NCBI GenBank assembly: GCA_944324465.1
Contig: CALUWI010000017.1
Span: forward strand, 1 to 48,923
Source of the DNA: an uncultured Mucispirillum sp.
GTDB lineage: Bacteria; Chrysiogenota; Deferribacteres; Deferribacterales; Mucispirillaceae
Direction: 5' to 3'
DNA length: 48,923 bases
The notes under the pieces are model-generated. The model worked only from the letters and a program-made list of their open reading frames with translations. It was not told the DNA's origin and did not search any database. Positions 32,483 to 40,903 of the stretch are shown piece by piece (position 1 is the first letter of the stretch; the number at the start of each line of letters is the position of its first letter). Made by a program: the position numbers and the translations under genes.

Positions 32483-32660
32483 CCTAGGTACATCTGCTAA
32501 ATAAGTATATTAATTTATTTACATATCTAATTGAATATTTTTATTAAATAATAATACATTTCTGCATTTTATAATTTATAGTTTATAGTTTTTATTCCTA
32601 TTTAGCAGATATGCCCATGTTATTTTGCTATATAAAACTCTTCAAACCGTATGCGAATTA

Positions 32661-32721
32661 TTTTTATGGAATGATTTGCTGACTGATTGTCTGAACGAAG
32701 TGAGTTGCAGCAGCAATGGAG
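32661..32721 (+). repeat. Third, diverged copy of the arm sequence
   Basis: It carries GATTTGCTGACTGATTG and GTGAGTTGCAGCAGCAATGG, matching the left arm and the reverse complement of the right arm. Together with 32601-32626 and 32784-32800 it makes up an inverted version of the whole unit that starts at 32302. Confidence 0.65.
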
Positions 32722-32883
32722 TAAAAATAATGAGCGGTTATACTTTGGAGTTTTATAGGGCAAAATAACGAAAACTTGATTTTTGAGCTGTGCGGCGGTA
32801 ATATAGTTTTAAGTGATGTAAATATGAATTTTATTTATAAACATATCTAACTAAATAATAATTCATTCCTGCATTTTATAAAA

Positions 32884-32915
32884 TTCAGATTCTTCGCTTT
32901 GCTCAGAATGACATT
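32884..32915 (-). repeat. TGTCATTCTGAGC...GCGAAGAATCTGAA motif
   Basis: Read on the minus strand it is TGTCATTCTGAGC, AAA, GCGAAGAATCTGAA, a common dispersed bacterial intergenic motif. A partial copy (AAATTCTTCGCTTTACTCAT) follows at about 33047-33066. Confidence 0.7.
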
Positions 32916-32916
32916 G

Positions 32917-33038
32917 TAAGGAAAAGTTTTGTATATGTGATGTGCGGCGGTAAGATAGTTTAAAGTGATTTAAAGATAAAGTTTATTAATATATTTATTT
33001 AACCTTACATTTTAAAATTTATAGTTTTTATTTCTATT
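32917..33038 (+). repeat. 122-base direct repeat, copy 2
   Basis: Partner of 32158-32279, 759 bases downstream, with four substitutions. Such high identity next to diverged neighbours points to a recent duplication or gene-conversion event. Confidence 0.9.
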
Positions 33039-33130
33039 ACAAATTAAAATTCTTCGCTTTACTCATCATCGAAAATATTTAGAAGTTGCTGCAAGTTATA
33101 AATCCATTTAAGTTATGTCATAAAGTATAA

Positions 33131-34429
33131 TTAATACTTTCTTTCTATAACCGTTTTAAGCATATTTTGAGAAATATCTGGGCTTGCTGAGACTATTTTT
33201 TCATATAATTCCTGTGGCAGCTGCAAAATATATCCTGGCACCTGGCACACAGCATCTATATCATATATACACTCACCTACTACTCCGCTTTCTCCAAAAA
33301 ATGAATTTACAGCAATATCTGAAACAAAATTTTTATCTTTTTCTAAAAATACTACACCAGATAAAAGCAGAAAAATATAACCCCCTTTATCACCCTGCTT
33401 AAATATTACTTCATCTTTTGCAACAGCCTTTTGGTAGCATTTTAAGGAAGATAGTGAGTTATAAAAAAATATTTTATCCACCATACCTGCTTTGCCGTTA
33501 ACTGCACTATACCATTTTATAAATTCAAGCTCTGTATAATGGCTCTGCACATATATAAAAACAGCAAAAAAGTAAAATAACGAAAAAAGTATATATGTCC
33601 AAAAAAGAGCAATAATCAGTGCACTTATCACACCATATAATATGTGATATTTAGACCATGAAACAAATAAGCCTAATATTTTTTGAGTTAAAATCATAGT
33701 GGCTACAAATAATATAGCACCAGTTAAAGCATAAGTTCCTTTTATTTTTACATTAGGGATAAATCTATAAAGCATAAAAGCTATAAAAACTGCCAGAATA
33801 ACAGGATAAAAACCTGTAAGGCTGTCTAAAAATGATAAATCAATTAAGTTATTTAAATCAAAGGCATATATTACCTTATTCAGCTGTTTAATTACAGCAC
33901 CAGCTAAAAAGAAAACAGTTGTGGCAATAAATATAATTGGTAAAAATATTAATGATACCAGATTACTTTGAATAAGACCTCTTTGGCGGATACTTGGAAA
34001 GATTACATCAAAACCATTTCTAATACTTGTAAAAACAAGCCTTGCACTCCATAATAAACCAATAATACCCACAACCCCGTAAATAGAACTGCCGCCTTTT
34101 AAAAGACCTAAATTTTCAAAAAACTGCTTATTAATTTCTGGATTAATTTCTGATAAAAGCTGGAAAAAATAATCTGATACTTTACCATAGCCAGAAAGCC
34201 ATGAATCAAGCACAAACACAAAAAATAATGCAAGGGGTACAATAGAAAGCAGAAAATAAAATGCACCAGAAGCTGCATGATTTATAAGGCTTTTATTAGA
34301 AAAAAAAGTAAAAGTTAAGTATATACGCCTTAAAAGTGTAAGAGGATAAAATGATTTTATAAGCTCTACTGGTTCAATATCTATTTTTTCTATTAACTCA
34401 TTTGTAGAATAAAAATGCCTTTCCTGCAA
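33131..34429 (-). CDS. YihY/BrkB-family membrane protein fused to a cNMP-binding-like domain
   Basis: Residues about 30-310 fit the YihY/BrkB (formerly 'RNase BN') inner-membrane family: NHAASGAFYFLLSIVPLALFF, a long loop, YGVVGIIGLLWSARLVFTSIRNGFDVIF, FIPNVKIKGTYALTGAIL and SWSKYHILYGVISALIIALFWTYI, with six or so helices. Residues about 330-432 look like a cyclic-nucleotide-binding fold: AKDEVIFKQGDKGGYIFLLLSGVVFLEKD and SFFGESGVVGE. The phosphate-binding Arg normally found after this FGE block is absent (YDIDAVC), so cAMP binding is doubtful. Most YihY proteins end before this domain. It faces the mnmA gene divergently and stands alone after the repeat region. Confidence 0.83.
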   Translation of the reverse strand: MQERHFYSTNELIEKIDIEPVELIKSFYPLTLLRRIYLTFTFFSNKSLINHAASGAFYFLLSIVPLALFFVFVLDSWLSGYGKVSDYFFQLLSEINPEINKQFFENLGLLKGGSSIYGVVGIIGLLWSARLVFTSIRNGFDVIFPSIRQRGLIQSNLVSLIFLPIIFIATTVFFLAGAVIKQLNKVIYAFDLNNLIDLSFLDSLTGFYPVILAVFIAFMLYRFIPNVKIKGTYALTGAILFVATMILTQKILGLFVSWSKYHILYGVISALIIALFWTYILFSLFYFFAVFIYVQSHYTELEFIKWYSAVNGKAGMVDKIFFYNSLSSLKCYQKAVAKDEVIFKQGDKGGYIFLLLSGVVFLEKDKNFVSDIAVNSFFGESGVVGECIYDIDAVCQVPGYILQLPQELYEKIVSASPDISQNMLKTVIERKY

Positions 34430-34612
34430 TGCTGTGCCCCTGAAAATATTTGTTTTATTTTACTATTATCAGATGAATATTACAAGTATTATAAATAAAA
34501 ATTCTTTATTTATACAAGGCTTTTAACCCTTAATAATTTATAATTGATTATAATTAAAAAATAATATATAATTACAGAAATAATATGTATAAAATTAAAA
34601 AAACAGGTAACA

Positions 34613-35671
34613 ATGATAAATTTAAATAAACTGGGTATAGAAAAAGGAAGCAGAGTAATTGTTGCAATGTCTGGCGGTGTAGACAGCTCCGTTACAGCAT
34701 TAATGGCAAAAGAAGCAGGGCTTACACCTATCGGCATTACTATGCAGATGTTTGATAATAAAAATGAATTTTGGCATGATGTAAAAAATATGGCTGAATT
34801 TTTAGGCATAGAATGGCATTTAGTTGATTATACAGAATCTTTTGTGCCAGATGTTATAGGCTATTTTATTAGAGAATATAAAATGGGTAGAACACCAAAC
34901 CCATGCTCTAAATGCAACAGAATTGCAAAAACAAAATATCTTTTTGACCAGATGCAGAAACATAACTGCAAGTATATATTAACTGGCCACTATGCAAAAA
35001 CAAAGCTGATTGGTGAACAGTATTATATTCAAAAAGCAGACTATGCAGAAAAAGACCAGTCATACTATCTTTCTATGATAGAGCCATTTCATATTAATCT
35101 GCTTAAATTTCCACTGGGAGAAATGGAAAAACCACAGATAAGAGAGATAGCTGCAAAATATAACCTGCCTGTTGCAGAAAAAAAAGACTCGCAGGAAGCA
35201 TGCTTTTTAGAAGATAAAGATTACAGAGAATTTTTAAAACCATATATAAAAAATGCCCGTAAAGGCAACTTTATATTAAATGGTAAAATACTTGGCGAAA
35301 ATAAAGGAATATATAACTACACTCCAGGACAAAGGCGTGGGCTTGAAATAAGTTATAAAGAGCCTTTATATGTAAAATCTATTGACAGTAAAACTGGTGA
35401 TGTATATCTTGGGGTAAAAAAAGAAGTATTTTTTAAAGGGGTAGCTTTAAAAGACTGCCAGTTTTTTCCAGATACTCCATATATGGGAAAATACACAGCA
35501 AAACTTAGATATAGAATGAAAGATGAACCTTGTCTTTTAGAAAGACAGCCTGAAAATAAAGCGAAACTTCTTTTTGATAATTTCCAGTTTGCTCCTGCTG
35601 CAGGGCAGACAGCGGCAATATATGATGGTGATATTATTATAGGAAGCGGCGTAATAGACTATACTTTTTAA
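34613..35671 (+). CDS. mnmA: tRNA 2-thiouridylase MnmA
   Basis: MnmA puts sulfur on U34 of tRNAs for Glu, Gln and Lys using ATP. The 352-residue length is normal. The PP-loop SGGVDSS (about 20-26) binds ATP; C98 in NPCSKCN is the nucleophile position and the second Cys lies in SQEACFLED near 195, giving the thiol pair needed for persulfide transfer. FDQM, TGHYAK, KDQSYYLS, TPGQRRGLEI and a C-terminal barrel with AAGQTAAIYDG are all family features. AGGT precedes the ATG closely. yajQ follows after 21 bases, so the two are probably co-transcribed. Confidence 0.95.
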   Translation: MINLNKLGIEKGSRVIVAMSGGVDSSVTALMAKEAGLTPIGITMQMFDNKNEFWHDVKNMAEFLGIEWHLVDYTESFVPDVIGYFIREYKMGRTPNPCSKCNRIAKTKYLFDQMQKHNCKYILTGHYAKTKLIGEQYYIQKADYAEKDQSYYLSMIEPFHINLLKFPLGEMEKPQIREIAAKYNLPVAEKKDSQEACFLEDKDYREFLKPYIKNARKGNFILNGKILGENKGIYNYTPGQRRGLEISYKEPLYVKSIDSKTGDVYLGVKKEVFFKGVALKDCQFFPDTPYMGKYTAKLRYRMKDEPCLLERQPENKAKLLFDNFQFAPAAGQTAAIYDGDIIIGSGVIDYTF

Positions 35672-35692
35672 TTTTGTGGAGGATAAATATAA

Positions 35693-36184
35693 ATGGCTTC
35701 GTTTGATACTGTAAGTGAAGTAAATATGCAGGAACTTGATAATGCTGTAAATAACTTAAAAAAAGAGTTAAATACAAGATTTGATTTTAAAGGCTCTAAT
35801 ACAGAAGTAGACTTAAATAAAAAAGATAAGCTAATTAAAATTGTTACTACTGACGATATGAAGATGAATATGCTTAGAGAAATGCTTATTTCTGTTGTTA
35901 CAAAAAGAAGTGTAGATTCCAGATGTCTTGAATTTGGTGAAGTAGAAAAAGCTGGCGGCTCTATGCTTAGGCGTGAAGTAAAAATTAAAGAAGGTATAGA
36001 TAAAGATACTGCTAAAAAAATAACAACAGCAGTTAAAGAAAGTAAATTAAAAGTTCAGGCTTCTATTATGGATGATAAAGTTAGAATACAAGGCAAAAAA
36101 ATAGATGACCTGCAGGCTGTTATACAAATATTAAAAGGGCTGGATTTGCCACTGCCTTTACAATTTATAAATATGAAAAGTTAA
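35693..36184 (+). CDS. yajQ: YajQ family nucleotide-binding protein
   Basis: The 163-residue protein matches the YajQ (UPF0234) family along its whole length: MASFDTVSEVNMQELDNAVNN at the start, TRFDFKGSNTEVDL, a middle GGSMLRREVKIKEGID, KKITTAVKESKLKVQASI, VRIQGKKIDDLQAVIQ and LPLPLQFINMKS at the end. The fold is two ferredoxin-like domains; members bind nucleotides or RNA, and some bind cyclic di-GMP. GGAGG precedes the ATG by about 9 bases. It lies between mnmA and an EFR1-type gene. Confidence 0.95.
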   Translation: MASFDTVSEVNMQELDNAVNNLKKELNTRFDFKGSNTEVDLNKKDKLIKIVTTDDMKMNMLREMLISVVTKRSVDSRCLEFGEVEKAGGSMLRREVKIKEGIDKDTAKKITTAVKESKLKVQASIMDDKVRIQGKKIDDLQAVIQILKGLDLPLPLQFINMKS

Positions 36185-36195
36185 TGGATTAGTGT

Positions 36196-36984
36196 ATGAT
36201 TTTTTATTTTTCAGGTTCTGGGAATAGTCATTATGCAGCAAATACAATTGCTGAAAAGCTGGATACTCCACTTGTATCTATGGCAGCATGCTTAAAATCA
36301 AGTAAACTTGATTTTGATGCAAGAAAGGAAAAATACTGCGGATTTGTTTTCCCTGTACATTTTTGGGGTGTACCTTATTTAGTTACTGAATTTATTAAGA
36401 ATATGCAGATTAAATTAAGCAGCGATACTTATGTATTTGCTGTTTATACATGCGGCGGCGGTGCAGGAAACACTTCTAAAATGATTGAAAAATTATTAAA
36501 AAAATCCGGTATTCACTTATCCAGTGTTTTCTCTGTTAAACAGGTGGATATATTTGTTCCATTTTTCAAAATTCCACCTAAAGATAAACGGGAAGAAATT
36601 ATTTTAAAATCAAATGTAGAACTTGAAAATATTATAAAACATATCCAAAACTTAGATAAAGGGGATTTTGATGAAAATAAAGGCTCACTGCCTTTTCTTG
36701 CTACTGCCCTTTTATATCCAGTATATTCATACTACAGAAACACATCTAAATTTAGAGTATCAGATTTATGCACTGCTTGCAAAAAATGCGAAAGTATATG
36801 TCCATTAAAAGTTATAGAAATTAAAGATAATAAGCCTATATGGAAGCAGAAAAAATGCACTCTCTGTTTTGCATGCCTGCATATATGTCCTGCTCAAGCC
36901 ATAAACTATGGAAAAGTACTTTTCTTCTATGACAGTAAGAATAAAGGCAGATATAGAAATCCTTATGCACCTAAAAGCTATTAA
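36196..36984 (+). CDS. EFR1-type flavodoxin/ferredoxin protein
   Basis: The 262-residue protein joins an N-terminal flavodoxin-like domain (about 1-160; FMN loop FSGSGNSHYAANTIA at 6-20, and VFAVYTCGGGAGNTSKM) to two C-terminal [4Fe-4S] motifs (CTACKKCESICP and CTLCFACLHICP, about 194-240). EFR1-type proteins are cytosolic electron carriers or reductases of anaerobes; their partners are mostly unknown. It starts 11 bases after yajQ and overlaps the next gene by 20 bases. It is a second possible electron source for radical SAM enzymes in this organism, besides the flavodoxin domain at 3664-4962; this link is inference. Confidence 0.88.
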   Translation: MIFYFSGSGNSHYAANTIAEKLDTPLVSMAACLKSSKLDFDARKEKYCGFVFPVHFWGVPYLVTEFIKNMQIKLSSDTYVFAVYTCGGGAGNTSKMIEKLLKKSGIHLSSVFSVKQVDIFVPFFKIPPKDKREEIILKSNVELENIIKHIQNLDKGDFDENKGSLPFLATALLYPVYSYYRNTSKFRVSDLCTACKKCESICPLKVIEIKDNKPIWKQKKCTLCFACLHICPAQAINYGKVLFFYDSKNKGRYRNPYAPKSY

Positions 36985-37510
36985 TATACTTATCATTATT
37001 ATATCTTTACTTTTTACTGCCTGTGCAGAAGATAATAACCAGAATAACAGCATTAATGATGACAGTACAAAATATGATTTTGTGTATAATGAGCCAGTAG
37101 TAGTATATTCTGTTGCAGGAAATTATGATACAGGAAATATAAATAAAGGTATATTTATAGAAAATATCACTTTATCTTTTAATAATATGCGAAATGAAGA
37201 AGTTTATATATTAATTCCAGAAAGTAATGAGAATAAGGCTGATGAAGTAAGTTTTTTACTTAATAATGCAGAAAGTAAATGCAGCCCGCTTGCAAAGTGC
37301 AGCATTAATTTTAATATGCTTATAAAAGAGCAAAGCCAGCTTAATAATAGTTTTACAGTTTATCTGCCTGTTACCCTTTTAAACCAGCAGGAAATGAATA
37401 CTTTTATAGAGATGAATAAAGAAGAAAAATATAAACCTTTTGCTATGAAGTATTTAAACAACAGAATATACATTAAATTTAAAATTACAGGCAGTATTGC
37501 ACAACAATAA
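36965..37510 (+). CDS. Small lipoprotein of unknown function
   Basis: Starting at the ATG at 36965 the protein has 181 residues and opens with a lipoprotein signal (MHLKAINILIIIISLLFTAC, Cys20), followed by an Asn/Asp-rich linker. The rest is beta-rich in appearance, with two Cys in AESKCSPLAKCSINF. I do not recognise the family. An upstream in-frame ATG would add 19 polar residues and hide the signal peptide, so I reject it. The gene overlaps the EFR1-type gene by 20 bases in another frame, which supports co-expression. The gap 37511-37730 after it is AT-rich with no gene; no clear terminator was found. Confidence 0.75.
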   Translation: MHLKAINILIIIISLLFTACAEDNNQNNSINDDSTKYDFVYNEPVVVYSVAGNYDTGNINKGIFIENITLSFNNMRNEEVYILIPESNENKADEVSFLLNNAESKCSPLAKCSINFNMLIKEQSQLNNSFTVYLPVTLLNQQEMNTFIEMNKEEKYKPFAMKYLNNRIYIKFKITGSIAQQ

Positions 37511-37730
37511 ATAGATTTCCCATTTGCTGCAAAAATAATACTTACAGCATATTTCATAAATTACAGCAAAAAAAGCATAAAAAATTAATATTCAGCCTGC
37601 TTAAAGTACAGTAATATATAAAGTATGTTTATAGTAATCATTACTTAAATATTTTATAAACTGCTTTTTTTATGCCATTATCAAATCCTGTCTTTTGTAA
37701 AAACAGTTATAATATATATATGTTATATAA

Positions 37731-38849
37731 TTACTTTTTTAAAAGCTCTGCAATTTTTTCTGCTGCTGTTTTAGATGGTGTCTTCCCTTCAAAAAGAGCT
37801 GAAATTTTTTCAAGTTCTTCATTTATTTTATCTATATTTGATAATGCTTTATTATATGCTTCAATAATAAGTTCTTTTTTTGCACTGCCTTCCCCTACAC
37901 AGTGTACTTCTGGTAAAAGTTCATACCCTGCTATAATATTTGGAAGCCCTATAGTTCTTAAGTTAGAAAGTTTTTTTGCTAAAAATACATTTATTTTAGA
38001 TGCACTGTATGCAATAATCATAGGTTTTTTCATTATGGCAGTTTCAAGAGTAACTGTACCAGAACATGCCCATATAAAATCGCTGTATTTCATTATGTCA
38101 TACTGAGCTTTTGGAAGTATTTTAATATTATGTCTTTCTGGAACATACTGCTTTATTAAATCTTCACTTATATTATCTGCCTTGCTGATTACAAAATCAA
38201 TATCATCATACTCTAAAGCTGCTTCAATAAAAGCCGGCATAAGAGAAGATATTTCCCTTTTTCTGCTGCCTGGAAGTATGCCGATAATTTTCCTGTTCCC
38301 TGAAAAAGATAGTGCTTTTAAAAACTCATGTTTATTTGAAAAATTAAATTTAAAATTATCTATTACAGGGTTTCCTGCATATACTGCATTAACATTTTCC
38401 TTTTTAAAATATTCCATTTCAAAAGGAAATATAGATATTGTTAAATCGCAGTATTCTTTTAATGTAAATATTCTGCTGTAATGCCATACCCAGAACTGTG
38501 GTGCTATAAAATATATTACTGGGATATTATATTTTTTTAATTTTTTTGCAAACCTAAGATTAAAGCCTGGATAATCTATTAATATAACAGCATCAGGTTT
38601 TTCTTCTGCAACAGCTTTTTCAAGGGTAGAAAACATATTAAAAATAAATGGAAGTTTTTTAAATACTTCTATAAAGCCTATAATAGCCATATCGGAATCA
38701 GTAAAATACTGTTTCTGCCCTAGAGCTTTTAAATTAATACCACCTGTGCCTGAAAATTCTGCATTTGGATATATTTTTAAAAGTTCTCTTGCTAAATTTG
38801 CGCCATGAACATCGCCAGATGCTTCACCTGCTACTATAAAAAATTTCAT
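37731..38849 (-). CDS. lpxB: Lipid-A-disaccharide synthase LpxB
   Basis: LpxB joins UDP-diacylglucosamine and lipid X to form the lipid A disaccharide at the inner membrane. The 372-residue protein shows the family from end to end: FFIVAGEASGDVHGANLARELL at the start, FSGTGGINLKALG, MAIIGFIEVFKKLP, VILIDYPGFNLRFAKKLK, YFIAPQFWVWHYSR, YAGNPVIDNF, ILPGSRKREISSLMPAF, WACSGTVTLETAIMKKPMII and LPNIIAGYELLPE. It is the last gene of a minus-strand run that begins with hyp genes; 18 bases separate it from the lipoprotein gene before it. This shows the organism makes lipid A. Confidence 0.95.
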   Translation of the reverse strand: MKFFIVAGEASGDVHGANLARELLKIYPNAEFSGTGGINLKALGQKQYFTDSDMAIIGFIEVFKKLPFIFNMFSTLEKAVAEEKPDAVILIDYPGFNLRFAKKLKKYNIPVIYFIAPQFWVWHYSRIFTLKEYCDLTISIFPFEMEYFKKENVNAVYAGNPVIDNFKFNFSNKHEFLKALSFSGNRKIIGILPGSRKREISSLMPAFIEAALEYDDIDFVISKADNISEDLIKQYVPERHNIKILPKAQYDIMKYSDFIWACSGTVTLETAIMKKPMIIAYSASKINVFLAKKLSNLRTIGLPNIIAGYELLPEVHCVGEGSAKKELIIEAYNKALSNIDKINEELEKISALFEGKTPSKTAAEKIAELLKK

Positions 38850-38867
38850 ATCATTCCCCAGTTTATA

Positions 38868-39845
38868 TTATTTATCTGCATATATTATAATATTATTATC
38901 AACTTTATCTATTGAAATAAAAGGCTCTTTTATTATACTTCCTGTATAAAGTCTTATTTCTGTAACTTCTGATTTAGGTGTTATATCAATCTGTTTAAAA
39001 ACAGCACCTTTTAATGATTTACTGTGTGGTATATTCTGCAAAGGCTCATACCTGCCCTTTAAAATGATTGTTGTACAGCCTGGTGTTATATTTGATGCTG
39101 CAATTTCTATATTTTTTGAAAATTCCAGCTTAATTTTTTGTGTTTTTAATGTTTTTTCTTCATTAATATCTGTTAAAAATAGATGATTATTATTTTTTTG
39201 ATTAGAAATAATAATATTTTTACCATCACTGTATAAGTTAAGGTTATCGCTTATTAAAAAATAACGCACTCTTTTTGGAAACCGCAGAGAAACAGGTGCG
39301 GAAACTGTACTGCATTTATTATGAACATACCTTTTTTTTAAAGAAATATTATAAATATCTATGTATTTTCTGCCATTATATAATAAGCCGCTGTTAAAAA
39401 CAACTGCTCCGTTACTTTTAATAACTGTTTTATCATTACTGCATAATATTTCTTCAATATAACCAGCTTTTCTTTCTGGTATATCTAAAAAAGTATTCTG
39501 CATATATGTAAAAGAGCTGCTGTTTTTATTTTGAGTAAGACTGCCCCGTGAAGCAAAAAATAAAAGTATCTCTTTATTATTTTTTTTAATTACAGGCAGA
39601 AATTTTTTTACATCTTTTTCTGCCTTTGGAGTAAATGCAGAAAATGAGCCATTTTCTACTTCTATTTTCCAAATATTTTCTGGCATTTTATGTATGGTAT
39701 ATTTACAGCCGTTATCCTGCATTAAAAGGTTAATATTGTTATTATCCCTGCTTATTAAAAGTGATGATGAAATACATTCGCTTTTCTGCTTTACTGCACA
39801 AGATGAAACCATAAATGCAATACATAAATATAAGAAAAACTTCAT
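38868..39845 (-). CDS. Lipoprotein of unknown function between pilM-like and lpxB
   Basis: From ATG 39845 the protein has 325 residues, opening with a lipoprotein signal (MKFFLYLCIAFMVSSCAVKQ, Cys16). An ATG 30 bases upstream lies inside the pilM-like gene and would put Cys-rich residues before the signal, so I reject it. The body is rich in beta-strand-like Ile/Lys/Asn sequence, e.g. VRYFLISDNLNLYSDGKNII, and ends with SIDKVDNNIIIYADK. I recognise no domain. It starts 4 bases after the pilM-like gene. It could be an envelope partner of that protein in the way pilus lipoproteins accompany PilM, but no sequence evidence shows this. Confidence 0.72.
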   Translation of the reverse strand: MKFFLYLCIAFMVSSCAVKQKSECISSSLLISRDNNNINLLMQDNGCKYTIHKMPENIWKIEVENGSFSAFTPKAEKDVKKFLPVIKKNNKEILLFFASRGSLTQNKNSSSFTYMQNTFLDIPERKAGYIEEILCSNDKTVIKSNGAVVFNSGLLYNGRKYIDIYNISLKKRYVHNKCSTVSAPVSLRFPKRVRYFLISDNLNLYSDGKNIIISNQKNNNHLFLTDINEEKTLKTQKIKLEFSKNIEIAASNITPGCTTIILKGRYEPLQNIPHSKSLKGAVFKQIDITPKSEVTEIRLYTGSIIKEPFISIDKVDNNIIIYADK

Positions 39846-39849
39846 ATAA

Positions 39850-40878
39850 TTAATACACCAGCCCATGCAAAGCAAGTCCTAACACTACAGAATAGCTGTA
39901 CTTATCTGTCTGCTTAACTTTACCTGTATTTTCTGGAAGAACAATAAACTCCCAAGGGTCAAGGTATTCAACAGGAACGCCGTATTTTTCCCGCAATGCT
40001 TTTTCAAGACCAAAAGTCTGGCATGCACCACCAGAAAGATATATATGGTTAGGCAGAGAACCGCCTCTTAAAAGATAGAATTTTAATACATAGTCTATTT
40101 CTTGAATATATTCTATTGAAAAAATCCTGTCTAATGTTGTGCGGACTTTTTCAGGGTCTGAATGTGTATCTGGATTAATTTTAATTTTTTCTGCAGTTTC
40201 ATTATCTACATCTAAGTCATGCTTTATTAGGTCAGTAAAATATTTTCCACCGCGGCTGACTTCTCTACAGTAGTCAAAAAAGCCGTTTTTTATAAGAATA
40301 ACAAATGAGCCAACATAACCTACATGTAAAATAAGCTGTATTTCTGCATTATTTGTTTTTTTAAGGGCCCTAAAAAGGCGGACTATAGACATGGCTTCTG
40401 ATTCAATAGCATAAGGCTGTAATTTTGCCGATTCTAGTACTGATACAAAGTCTGTTATAGTATCTTTTTTAGCTGCAGTCATTACTATACTTGTATGGTT
40501 ATATAAATCCTGAGATGGCAGTGCTTCAAAATCCATGCACATTTCTTCAGGCTCTACACAGGCATACTGGTCCGCTATCCAGCGAAATTCTTTTAAATCA
40601 CCTAAACTGTCATTATTAACAAGCATTTTACGCACAAGTACTGACGGACCTTTTAATGCGACAGCTACTGAGCGGACTGGAAAAGAGTCATCTACTGTTT
40701 CTAATATTCTGTTTACAAGCTCACCATAATCATTGATTACACCATTTTCTGTAACAACACCTTCAAATGTATTGTTACGGAATTTATCAACTACAAATCC
40801 AGTTTTTGTAGGACTTAATAATACTGCTTTTATAGCATTTGCACCAATATCAAGCCCTATATGGTATTTATCAGACAT
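39850..40878 (-). CDS. PilM-like actin-fold ATPase
   Basis: The 342-residue protein has the actin/FtsA/PilM fold: IGLDIGANAIKAVLLSPTKTG at 7-27 as phosphate-1 motif, SVAVALKGPSVLVRKM, the 1C region with FRWIADQYACVEPEEMCMDFEAL, YAIESEAMSIVRLFRALKK, a second phosphate motif ILHVGYVGSFVILIKNG, SRGGKYFTDLI and the adenosine motif IYLSGGACQTFGLEKAL. PilM is a cytosolic scaffold for type IV pilus assembly, normally followed by pilN, pilO, pilP and pilQ. None of these is here; instead the neighbours are hisI and an unknown lipoprotein. It may have been separated from its partners or have a different role. Confidence 0.8.
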   Translation of the reverse strand: MSDKYHIGLDIGANAIKAVLLSPTKTGFVVDKFRNNTFEGVVTENGVINDYGELVNRILETVDDSFPVRSVAVALKGPSVLVRKMLVNNDSLGDLKEFRWIADQYACVEPEEMCMDFEALPSQDLYNHTSIVMTAAKKDTITDFVSVLESAKLQPYAIESEAMSIVRLFRALKKTNNAEIQLILHVGYVGSFVILIKNGFFDYCREVSRGGKYFTDLIKHDLDVDNETAEKIKINPDTHSDPEKVRTTLDRIFSIEYIQEIDYVLKFYLLRGGSLPNHIYLSGGACQTFGLEKALREKYGVPVEYLDPWEFIVLPENTGKVKQTDKYSYSVVLGLALHGLVY

Positions 40879-40903
40879 TAAAACATACTCTCCATATATT
40901 TAT

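Larger units (their letters stand above)
31497..33130. repeat. Gene-free, repeat-packed intergenic region
   Basis: These 1634 bases have no convincing gene. They contain at least four kinds of repeated sequence in direct and inverted order: a 122-base direct repeat pair, a ~97-base inverted pair with a third partial copy, a GC-rich 19-base word (CATACCGCCGCAAAGCTCA), and copies of a TGTCATTCTGAGC / GCGAAGAATCT motif. Individual repeats are listed separately. The first ~100 bases should hold the promoter of the 29661-31496 lipoprotein. Confidence 0.85.

Noticed and set aside
38093-38109. TATGTCATACTGAGC inside lpxB, identical to part of the intergenic motif at 31735
   Set aside because: It encodes LpxB residues in frame and lacks the GCGAAG half of the motif, so it is probably coincidence.
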